In this document: in pieces, positions 1 to 5,125 of the stretch
How positions within the stretch are numbered: the stretch's first letter is position 1
Layout: the number at the start of each line of letters is the position of its first letter
Source of the DNA: Deltaproteobacteria bacterium
GTDB lineage: Bacteria; Desulfobacterota; Dissulfuribacteria; Dissulfuribacterales; QOAL01
Length of the DNA stretch: 8,193 nucleotides
Reading direction: 5' to 3'
Assembly: GCA_026996955.1 (NCBI GenBank)
Contig: JALWJV010000012.1
Coordinates: 1-8,193 of the forward strand
Translations under genes and position numbers: made by a program
The notes under the pieces: generated by a model
What the model was told of the DNA's origin: nothing
The model's input: the letters and a program-made list of their open reading frames with translations, nothing else
Database searches by the model: none

Positions 1-1
1 T

Positions 2-220
2 GTTGAAGACGAAACCCTTGCCTGCGGTACCGGTTCAGTTGCCTCTGCCATTGTAATGGCAGCCAAGGGATTGGCTGAAAGTCCAGTGGAGGTGCAGACT
101 CGCGGTGGAGAGATACTTACAATTTACCATGACCTGCTTGAGAATGGCGAAATAAAGGACGTGTTTCTTGAAGGGGAAACTGTCCATGTTTATGACGGAG
201 TTACAGCAGGTCAAGATTAG
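2..220 (+). CDS. dapF: Diaminopimelate epimerase, C-terminal fragment (5' end outside window)
   Basis: This is the last 72 codons of DapF, the cofactor-independent epimerase that converts LL- to meso-diaminopimelate, the final step before lysine decarboxylation and peptidoglycan cross-linking. The visible part opens with VEDETLACGTGS, the family signature around the second catalytic cysteine (Cys in ACGTG). The acidic ET just before it belongs to the substrate-binding loop. The tail (TRGGEILTIYHD, then VFLEGETVHVYDG) matches the usual closing strands, in which a Gly-Gly-(Glu/Asp) turn precedes the last sheet. Family members are about 275 residues long, so roughly three quarters of the gene lies upstream of the window. 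It runs in the same direction as dapA but is separated from it by 309 bp holding a palindromic element, so it may be a separate transcription unit. I see no frameshift. Confidence 0.95.
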   Translation, partial: VEDETLACGTGSVASAIVMAAKGLAESPVEVQTRGGEILTIYHDLLENGEIKDVFLEGETVHVYDGVTAGQD

Positions 221-260
221 CTTAAGATTAAATTTTAACCAAATTCGTATCTATTCAGCG

Positions 261-440
261 TGATAATTGGTTTTGTTTTGGAGTGACTATGAAGAATTTC
301 GTAGTTTTTCTTGGCGAAGCGGAGCCATAAAAATCGCGCCTGTCTGAGCGAGGCACGAGCGAGTTTCGCGATTTTGGCGTAGCAAGCCTTAGAAAAACAA
401 GAAATTGTTCACCGGAACGGAAAAACAAGACCAATTATCA
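261..440. repeat. 180-bp imperfect palindromic element (MITE- or REP-like)
   Basis: The two ends are near-perfect inverted repeats: TGATAATTGGTTTTGTTTT at 261-279 pairs with AAAAACAAGACCAATTATCA at 421-440. The symmetry continues inward: AATTTC(G)TAGTTTTTCTT (295-312) opposes AGAAAAACAAGAAATT (391-406), GGCGAAGCGGAGCC (313-326) opposes GGCGTAGCAAGCC (376-388), and AAATCGCG (331-338) is the exact complement of CGCGATTT (367-374). The two GGC...GCC blocks can also fold into small hairpins by themselves. The core carries GAGCGAG twice (346-352 and 357-363). No reading frame of note lies inside, and no clear target-site duplication flanks it. The architecture fits a non-autonomous palindromic repeat of the kind dispersed in intergenic regions. 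Whether it is multi-copy cannot be seen from one window. Confidence 0.7.
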
Positions 441-516
441 ACCTTATAACATCAATACGTTGAACAGTTACACTAAATTATTAAAAGACTGCCCTGTGCA
501 GTTAGTGAAGATTTAC

Positions 517-522
517 AAGGAG
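517..522 (+). promoter_or_regulatory. Ribosome binding site of dapA (AAGGAG)
   Basis: AAGGAG sits seven bases before the ATG at 530. It is the strongest Shine-Dalgarno match in the window. It supports the upstream start codon of dapA, which gives the protein an unusual N-terminal extension. Confidence 0.85.
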
Positions 523-529
523 TGAGAAA

Positions 530-1447
530 ATGGCATGTAAGAAAAGCTGTAAAAAAGACACCAAGAAGAAAGAGATAGGGGGCGCAATTGTTGCCATAGT
601 AACCCCTTTCAAGGATGGAAAGGTTGACGAAGAGGGCCTTAAAAACCTGATCGAATGGCATATAAAGTCCGGCACCCACTGTATTGTTCCCTGTGGCACC
701 ACAGGGGAATCTGCAACACTGAGCCATGATGAGCACAAGAGGGTTGTAGAGCTTACCATTGAGACAGTAAATGGCAGGGTCCCGGTAATTGCAGGAACCG
801 GCTCAAATTCCACAGCAGAGACCATTATGCTCACCAGGCATGCAAAAGAGGCAGGTGCTGATGCGGCCCTGGTTATCACCCCGTATTACAACAAGCCGAG
901 CCAGGAGGGGCTTTACCAGCATTTTGAGGCAGTTGCCGCAGAGTGTAAGTTTCCCATGATACTCTACAACGTCCCGGGAAGGACCGGAGTCAACATGCTG
1001 CCTGAAACCGTTGCCAGGTGTGCTGCAAACCGTTACGTGATCGGCATTAAGGAGGCAACCGGCAGTCTTCAGCAGATATCTGATGTTATCCGTCTGTGTC
1101 CAAAGAAATTTATCCTGCTTTCCGGTGATGATTTTACTGCATTTCCAACAATGGCCATTGGCGGCAAGGGTGTGATTTCCGTTGCCTCAAACCTCATGCC
1201 CAAGGAAATGGCTGCCATGATGAATGCATTTAACGATGGCAATCTGGACAAGGCCAGAAAGCTTCATTACAAGATGTTCCCCCTGTTTGGCGCACTCTTT
1301 TATGAGTCCAATCCTGTTCCAGCAAAGACTGCTCTGAAAATGATGGGTAAGATTGACTCTGACGAGGTTCGGCAGCCCCTGTACAAGATGAGCGACGCAA
1401 ATATTGAACGTCTTTCAGCCGTATTGAAAGACCTTAAACTGATTTAA
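530..1447 (+). CDS. dapA: 4-hydroxy-tetrahydrodipicolinate synthase (DapA)
   Basis: DapA is a cytoplasmic class I aldolase that condenses pyruvate with L-aspartate 4-semialdehyde, committing carbon to lysine and diaminopimelate. The 305 residues form the expected TIM barrel. Visible family residues are the GTTGES loop (Thr57 and Thr58, relaying protons to Tyr146), ITPYYNKP (Tyr120), YNVPGRTG (Tyr146, Arg151 for the semialdehyde carboxylate) and the Schiff-base lysine Lys174 in GIKEATG. All are shifted by 13 from E. coli numbering, so the catalytic set is complete. The oddity is the N-terminus: about 16 residues rich in Lys and Cys (MACKKSCKKDTKKKE) precede the point where most DapA proteins begin (GAIVAIVTPF). 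The start is supported by a strong ribosome binding site, and no alternative start lies near the usual position. The gene ends 14 bases before dapB. Confidence 0.97.
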   Translation: MACKKSCKKDTKKKEIGGAIVAIVTPFKDGKVDEEGLKNLIEWHIKSGTHCIVPCGTTGESATLSHDEHKRVVELTIETVNGRVPVIAGTGSNSTAETIMLTRHAKEAGADAALVITPYYNKPSQEGLYQHFEAVAAECKFPMILYNVPGRTGVNMLPETVARCAANRYVIGIKEATGSLQQISDVIRLCPKKFILLSGDDFTAFPTMAIGGKGVISVASNLMPKEMAAMMNAFNDGNLDKARKLHYKMFPLFGALFYESNPVPAKTALKMMGKIDSDEVRQPLYKMSDANIERLSAVLKDLKLI

Positions 1448-1461
1448 ATAAGGGGGAAGTC

Positions 1462-2268
1462 ATGATTAAGGCTATCGTTGCAGGTGCTGGCGGCCGCATG
1501 GGCGGCAGGATCATCACCATGATACATGAGGCAGAGGGTATCACCCTTGGAGGCGCCTTTGAACATCCTGACAGCCCGGCTGTTGGAAAGGATGCAGGTA
1601 CAGTTGCAGGAGTGGGGGAGCTTGGTGTTACCATTGCCCCGGGTCTTGCTGATGTAATGGACCAGGGGGATGTAATAATTGATTTTACGTTCCACGAGGC
1701 AACAGTAAAGCATGCAGAGCTTGCCTCCCAGTCCGGAAAGCCCATGGTTATCGGGACTACCGGGTTCAGTGCCCAGGAGCTTGATACTATCAAGGGGTAT
1801 GCCCACAAGTTCCCGTGTGTGCTTGCTCCAAACATGAGCGTTGGTGTGAATCTCCTTTACAAGCTCATTGACATGGCTGCCCGTGTGCTTGGAGACGATT
1901 ACGACATTGAGATTGTTGAAGCGCATCACCGCATGAAGAAGGATGCCCCCAGCGGGACAGCCCTTCAGCTTGGCAAGGTTGCTGCAAAGGCCCTTGGCAG
2001 GGACCTTGACAAGGTCGGCGTGTTTGAAAGAAATGGCATCATAGGTGAACGCTCCAGGGAGGAGATTGGCATTCAGACAGTGCGTGCAGGTGATATTGTT
2101 GGTGAGCACACCGTACTCTTTGGAGGCATTGGCGAACGGGTTGAGATTGTCCACAAGGCATCAAGCAGGGACACCTTTGCCAAGGGTGCTGTAAGGGCAG
2201 CAAAGTGGATAGTTTCAAAGGATGCAGGCTTTTATGACATGCAGGATGTCCTGGGGCTTAAGGAGTGA
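1462..2268 (+). CDS. dapB: 4-hydroxy-tetrahydrodipicolinate reductase (DapB)
   Basis: DapB uses NAD(P)H to reduce the DapA product to tetrahydrodipicolinate. The 268-residue length is typical. The N-terminal Rossmann domain shows the dinucleotide loop GAGGRMGG (residues 8-15) and a second nucleotide-contact loop GTTG (98-101). APNMSVGVN (122-130) is the conserved hinge to the substrate domain. The catalytic signature EAHHRMKKDAPSGTAL (from residue 153) supplies His155 and Lys159, equivalent to His159 and Lys163 of the E. coli enzyme, and the PSGT substrate-binding loop. Where the E. coli enzyme has Glu-Arg for the cofactor ribose, this one has Glu34-His35; cofactor preference cannot be decided from that alone. 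An AGGGGGAA-type ribosome binding site precedes the ATG. The stop codon overlaps or closely precedes the next gene, which suggests coupled translation. Confidence 0.97.
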   Translation: MIKAIVAGAGGRMGGRIITMIHEAEGITLGGAFEHPDSPAVGKDAGTVAGVGELGVTIAPGLADVMDQGDVIIDFTFHEATVKHAELASQSGKPMVIGTTGFSAQELDTIKGYAHKFPCVLAPNMSVGVNLLYKLIDMAARVLGDDYDIEIVEAHHRMKKDAPSGTALQLGKVAAKALGRDLDKVGVFERNGIIGERSREEIGIQTVRAGDIVGEHTVLFGGIGERVEIVHKASSRDTFAKGAVRAAKWIVSKDAGFYDMQDVLGLKE

Positions 2269-2279
2269 GTTTTCAGGTA

Positions 2280-3071
2280 ATGGCATCAGCGGGTGACAGC
2301 ACACGGATTGTGCGTTTCAAACAGAAAGATGGTGGCAGGGCCATGTATGGCATGTGGCGTGATGACCATGTCAGGGCTATTGTGGCAAGCCCCTTTGAGG
2401 GAATGATCGTAGGCACCTCAGAACATTACGGCGTGGATGAAGTCAAGCTTCTTGCCCCATGCGTGCCCACAAAGATTGTTGCCATCGGGCTTAACTACCG
2501 GGATCATGCCGCGGAACTTGGTATGGACGTTCCTGAAGAGCCGCTGATTTTTCTTAAGCCCCCAAGTTCTGTTATCGGGCCCGGGGATGAGATAGTGCTG
2601 CCGGAGATGAGCTCCCAGGTAGAGCATGAGGCAGAGCTTGGTGTGGTCATAGGCAAGAGGGCCAAAAAAGTAAGCCGTGAGAATGCCCTTTCCCATGTCC
2701 TTGGCTATACCTGCGTAAATGATGTGACTGCAAGAGACCTTCAGAAAAAGGACGTGCAATTCACCCGTTCCAAGTCCTTTGATACATTCTGTCCCCTTGG
2801 GCCCTGGATAGCCACTGATGTTGACCCTTCAGACCTTGAGGTGAGCTGCAGGGTTAACGGAGAGAAACGTCAGTCCTCAAGGACGTCCCAGCTTGTTCAT
2901 GACGTGGCAGAGCTTGTAAGCTTCATATCCCGCATAATGACCCTGAATCCTGGAGATGTCATATCCACAGGCACCCCGTTTGGTGTAGGGCTTCTTGCCC
3001 CGGGTGATGAGGTTGTGGTGAGCGTTGAAGGCATTGGAGAGTTGATTAACAAGGTTACAACAGAAGGATAG
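2280..3071 (+). CDS. Fumarylacetoacetate hydrolase (FAH) family protein
   Basis: A 263-residue FAH-superfamily enzyme, resembling bacterial acylpyruvate hydrolase, oxaloacetate decarboxylase or hydroxyheptadienedioate isomerase types. A short N-terminal domain (RIVRF...GGRAMYGMW) precedes the catalytic beta-roll from about residue 65. Visible motifs are KIVAIGLNYRDHAAE (about 65-79), PLIFLKPPSSVIGPGD, the metal-ligand stretch VEHEAELGVVIG (Glu117 and Glu119), VNDVTARD (Asp148), the FTRSKSFDTFCPLGPW substrate loop (Lys165) and STGTPFGVG (229-237). The acidic metal site therefore looks intact. The start is uncertain. A GTG at 2265 overlaps the dapB stop, but the AGGAG at 2261-2265 overlaps it and could not serve it, so I prefer the ATG at 2280, which also fits the family N-terminus. 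The gene lies between dapB and dapL with only five bases before dapL, implying co-transcription with lysine synthesis. The substrate is unknown. Confidence 0.9.
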   Translation: MASAGDSTRIVRFKQKDGGRAMYGMWRDDHVRAIVASPFEGMIVGTSEHYGVDEVKLLAPCVPTKIVAIGLNYRDHAAELGMDVPEEPLIFLKPPSSVIGPGDEIVLPEMSSQVEHEAELGVVIGKRAKKVSRENALSHVLGYTCVNDVTARDLQKKDVQFTRSKSFDTFCPLGPWIATDVDPSDLEVSCRVNGEKRQSSRTSQLVHDVAELVSFISRIMTLNPGDVISTGTPFGVGLLAPGDEVVVSVEGIGELINKVTTEG

Positions 3072-3076
3072 ATTAT

Positions 3077-4240
3077 ATGAATTTTCAGAAGACACAGAGG
3101 CTTCAGAAGTTGCCTCCCTACCTGTTTGTTGAGCTTGACAGGAAAAAGGCTGAGGCAATCAGCCGCGGCGTTGACGTAATTGATCTTGGAATAGGGGACC
3201 CTGATCTGCCCACCCCGAAGTTTATAGTTGATCGCATGGTTCAGGCAGTCCAGAACCCAGCCTATCACAGGTATCCTTCATCAGAGGGAATGCTTTCATT
3301 CAGGGAGGCTGCTGCGAAATGGTGCAATAAGCGCTTTGGAATATCAGTTGATCCTGCAACGGAAGTTGTTGCCTCCATCGGGTCCAAGGAGGCCATAGCC
3401 CATCTGCCCCTGGCCTTTATTGATCAGGGAGATGTTGTCCTTGTGCCAACACCGGGCTACCCGGTCTATCATATCGGCACCCTGTTCTGCGGTGGTGAGA
3501 CTTATTACATGCCTCTTACTGCAGAAAATGATTTTCTTCCTGACCTTGACGCCATTCCTGCAGATGTCCTGAAGAGGGCCCGCATCATGTGGCTCAACTA
3601 TCCCAACAATCCCACAGCAGCGACTGCCCCCGACTGGTTTTTTCCAAAGGTTGTTGAGTTTGCCAAAGAGCATGACATCATCATCTGTCACGACGCCGCC
3701 TATTCCGAGATGACCTATGACAATTACAGGGCACCCAGTTTCCTTGAAATTCCCGGTGCAATGGATGTTGGCATCGAGTTTCATTCCCTTTCAAAGAGTT
3801 ACAACATGACAGGCTGGCGCATAGGCTTTACTGTTGGTAACAGCCAGGTAATTGCAGCCCTTAAACAGGCAAAGTCAAACGTGGATTCCGGGCAGTTTGA
3901 GGCTGTTCAGGAGGCGGCAATCGCAGCCCTCGAAAGTGATCAGTCATGTATTGCAGAGATGCAGAAGATTTATACTGAGCGCAGGGATACACTGGTAAAT
4001 GGGTTAAGGGCGATTGGCCTTGATGCCCCAAGCCCAAGCGCCACATTTTATGTTTGGTGCCCGGTGCCTGCAGGTTATACCTCTGCGCAGTTCTGTGCAA
4101 AGGTGCTTGAAGAGGCAGGCATTGTAACAACGCCTGGAAACGGTTTTGGTGAGCCGGGTGAGGGGTATTTCCGCATGGCTCTTACTGTGAGCGCAGAGCG
4201 TATGAAAGAGGCAGTTGAAAGGATGAAAAAAATCCTCTGA
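3077..4240 (+). CDS. dapL: LL-diaminopimelate aminotransferase (DapL)
   Basis: A 387-residue fold-type I PLP aminotransferase. It transfers an amino group from glutamate directly onto tetrahydrodipicolinate, giving LL-diaminopimelate and bypassing the acylated intermediates of the DapD/C/E route. The N-terminus (LPPYLFVELDRKKAEA, then VDVIDLGIGDPDLPTP) is characteristic of the bacterial DapL subgroup. PLP-site residues visible are YPNNPT (Asn178), CHDAAYS (Asp206 and Tyr209), SLSKSYNMTGWRIGF with the Schiff-base Lys240, and Arg366 in YFRMALT for the substrate carboxylate. The assignment as DapL rather than a generic aspartate or alanine aminotransferase rests on this N-terminal signature plus its place after dapA and dapB. 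AAGGAT at 3064-3069 is its ribosome binding site, overlapping the end of the FAH gene. A general aminotransferase role cannot be excluded by sequence alone. Confidence 0.92.
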   Translation: MNFQKTQRLQKLPPYLFVELDRKKAEAISRGVDVIDLGIGDPDLPTPKFIVDRMVQAVQNPAYHRYPSSEGMLSFREAAAKWCNKRFGISVDPATEVVASIGSKEAIAHLPLAFIDQGDVVLVPTPGYPVYHIGTLFCGGETYYMPLTAENDFLPDLDAIPADVLKRARIMWLNYPNNPTAATAPDWFFPKVVEFAKEHDIIICHDAAYSEMTYDNYRAPSFLEIPGAMDVGIEFHSLSKSYNMTGWRIGFTVGNSQVIAALKQAKSNVDSGQFEAVQEAAIAALESDQSCIAEMQKIYTERRDTLVNGLRAIGLDAPSPSATFYVWCPVPAGYTSAQFCAKVLEEAGIVTTPGNGFGEPGEGYFRMALTVSAERMKEAVERMKKIL

Positions 4241-4259
4241 TATGTAACTCTGCTCCTGC

Positions 4260-4850
4260 ATGGAAACTGATAACATTAGCGACAGGATTGCATACATAGG
4301 GCTTGGAGCAAATCTTGGCAAGAGGCGGGAAACCTGCCTTGCAGCACTTGCCCTCCTTGATGGAGAGCCGTCCTGCAGGGTGATGCGGCGCTCCGGCTGG
4401 CATGAGACCGAGCCGGTGGGCATGGAGAGCAGCAACCTGTTTATAAATGCCGTGGCAGAACTTCGAACTTCCCTGCCTGCTGATGATCTTATGGCACTGC
4501 TTCTGAAGATTGAAAAACAGCTTGGCAGAAGACGTTCGCATGGTGTTACGGATCGTACCGTTGACCTTGACCTCCTCTATGTCCAGGGTGTGGTTACAGG
4601 ATATCCTGATGGTTTCATGTGTATGGCTTCTCAGGGTGTGGCGTCAGGGCGTCCTGACAAGAACAAGGGGCTTGTTGTACCCCATCCGGCTATTCCGCAG
4701 CGCCGGTTTGTTCTGGAACCCTGGGCAGAGCTTGTACCGGATCTGGTTGTAGAGCCCTGGGGTAAGAGTGTGAAGGACATGCTTTCTGCCCTGGAGCCTG
4801 ATGATCAGGCGGGGGATTCCTGTCCCTCTCGTGGAGTCCTGGAAAAATGA
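4260..4850 (+). CDS. folK: 2-amino-4-hydroxy-6-hydroxymethyldihydropteridine pyrophosphokinase (HPPK)
   Basis: FolK transfers pyrophosphate from ATP to 6-hydroxymethyl-dihydropterin in folate synthesis. Family features in order: AYIGLGANLGKR (11-22), the WHETEPVG pterin-side strand (47-54), NLFINAVAEL (59-68), the RRRSHGVTDRTVDLDLL block with the magnesium ligands Asp102 and Asp104, then VVPHPAIPQRRFVLEPWAEL with His142. At 196 residues it is longer than the usual roughly 160. Part of the excess is an insertion of about 20 residues between DLDLL and VPHP, built partly from a 16-residue tandem duplication, and part is a C-terminal tail (DDQAGDSCPSRGVLEK). The active-site residues look intact. 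No good Shine-Dalgarno sequence precedes the ATG, 19 bases after dapL, so translation may depend on coupling. Its last bases overlap the next start codon (ATGA). Confidence 0.95.
   Translation: METDNISDRIAYIGLGANLGKRRETCLAALALLDGEPSCRVMRRSGWHETEPVGMESSNLFINAVAELRTSLPADDLMALLLKIEKQLGRRRSHGVTDRTVDLDLLYVQGVVTGYPDGFMCMASQGVASGRPDKNKGLVVPHPAIPQRRFVLEPWAELVPDLVVEPWGKSVKDMLSALEPDDQAGDSCPSRGVLEK
4584..4657 (+). repeat. Imperfect tandem duplication inside folK (48-nt period)
   Basis: Two 26-base copies at 4584-4609 and 4632-4657 share the blocks CAGGGTGTGG, CAGG and TCCTGA in the same spacing (20 of 26 bases identical). The period is 48 nt, so the reading frame is kept. At protein level QGVVTGYPD (from residue 109) is echoed by QGVASGRPD (from residue 125). 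It coincides with the family-atypical insertion in the protein. Confidence 0.75.
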
Positions 4851-5125
4851 TGAAATTTATTATATTTCTTGCCGTCATCCTGATCCTTTACTACTACCTT
4901 CGAAAGCTCTTTTCCCCCTGTACCAGGGGGACGTTCCGCAGCCCGGGAGCAGGGAGGGGTGCTTCCGGAAACCGCCCGCCCCCTGTGACCGATGAACTGG
5001 TGCAGGACCCTGTTTGCAAGGCATATTGCCCGAAACGCGAGGCTAAGTCCATGGTTTATAAAGGTAAAAAATACTATTTCTGCAGTATGGAATGTCTGGA
5101 CAAGTTCAGGAAACAGCATGGTTAA
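4847..5125 (+). CDS. Small membrane-anchored four-cysteine protein (YHS/TRASH-like, PP0621-type)
   Basis: A 92-residue protein of unknown function. Residues 3-18 (KFIIFLAVILILYYYL) form one hydrophobic membrane segment followed by RK, suggesting an N-terminal anchor with the rest in the cytoplasm. A Gly/Pro-rich low-complexity linker (about 24-47) leads to a compact cysteine module: Cys57-x3-Cys61-x17-Cys79-x3-Cys83, inside DPVCKAYC...YKGKKYYFCSMECLDKF. The DPVC opening and YYFCS..C..KF close match YHS and TRASH metal-binding modules, and the membrane anchor plus linker resembles the PP0621 group of small proteins. Four cysteines suggest a bound zinc or another soft metal. The start overlaps the folK stop (ATGA); a second ATG follows at once and would shorten the protein by one residue. 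The end overlaps malQ by eight bases. This pattern implies translational coupling. Confidence 0.85.
   Translation: MMKFIIFLAVILILYYYLRKLFSPCTRGTFRSPGAGRGASGNRPPPVTDELVQDPVCKAYCPKREAKSMVYKGKKYYFCSMECLDKFRKQHG
4914..4930 (+). repeat. Perfect GC-rich hairpin within the four-cysteine gene
   Basis: CCCCCTG-TAC-CAGGGGG is a perfect seven-base-pair stem with a three-base loop, in the part of the gene coding for the linker between the membrane segment and the cysteine module. There is no T-run after it, so a terminator role is unlikely. It could slow ribosomes or be chance in a proline/glycine-rich linker. Confidence 0.5.

Larger units (their letters stand above)
221..529. other. dapF-dapA intergenic region
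   Basis: This 309-bp gap has no credible gene. Its centre (261-440) is a long imperfect palindrome, listed separately. The flanks are AT-rich. The right flank, 441-516, is where a dapA promoter would be expected; TTGAAC (460-465) and TATAAC (445-450) resemble promoter hexamers but are not properly spaced with partners, so I do not assign a promoter. No T-run terminator is obvious after dapF, although the palindrome could act as a transcript 3' structure. Confidence 0.6.

Noticed and set aside
221..529. Lysine riboswitch upstream of dapA
   Set aside because: The leader position is tempting, but the sequence shows a simple long palindrome rather than a multi-helix junction, and I recognise no L-box motifs.
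1444..2154. Long reverse-strand open frame opposite dapB
   Set aside because: It is a shadow of the conserved dapB reading frame, with no recognisable protein family.
2265..2279. GTG at 2265 as the start of the FAH gene
   Set aside because: The only purine run (AGGAG, 2261-2265) overlaps the GTG and cannot position a ribosome on it. The ATG at 2280 fits the family N-terminus better.
4992..5117. Upstream extension of the malQ frame (MNWCRTLFARH...)
   Set aside because: It lies out of frame inside the four-cysteine gene, whose metal motif is clearly coding. The extension has no GH77 similarity, and ATG 5118 has an AGGA at proper distance.
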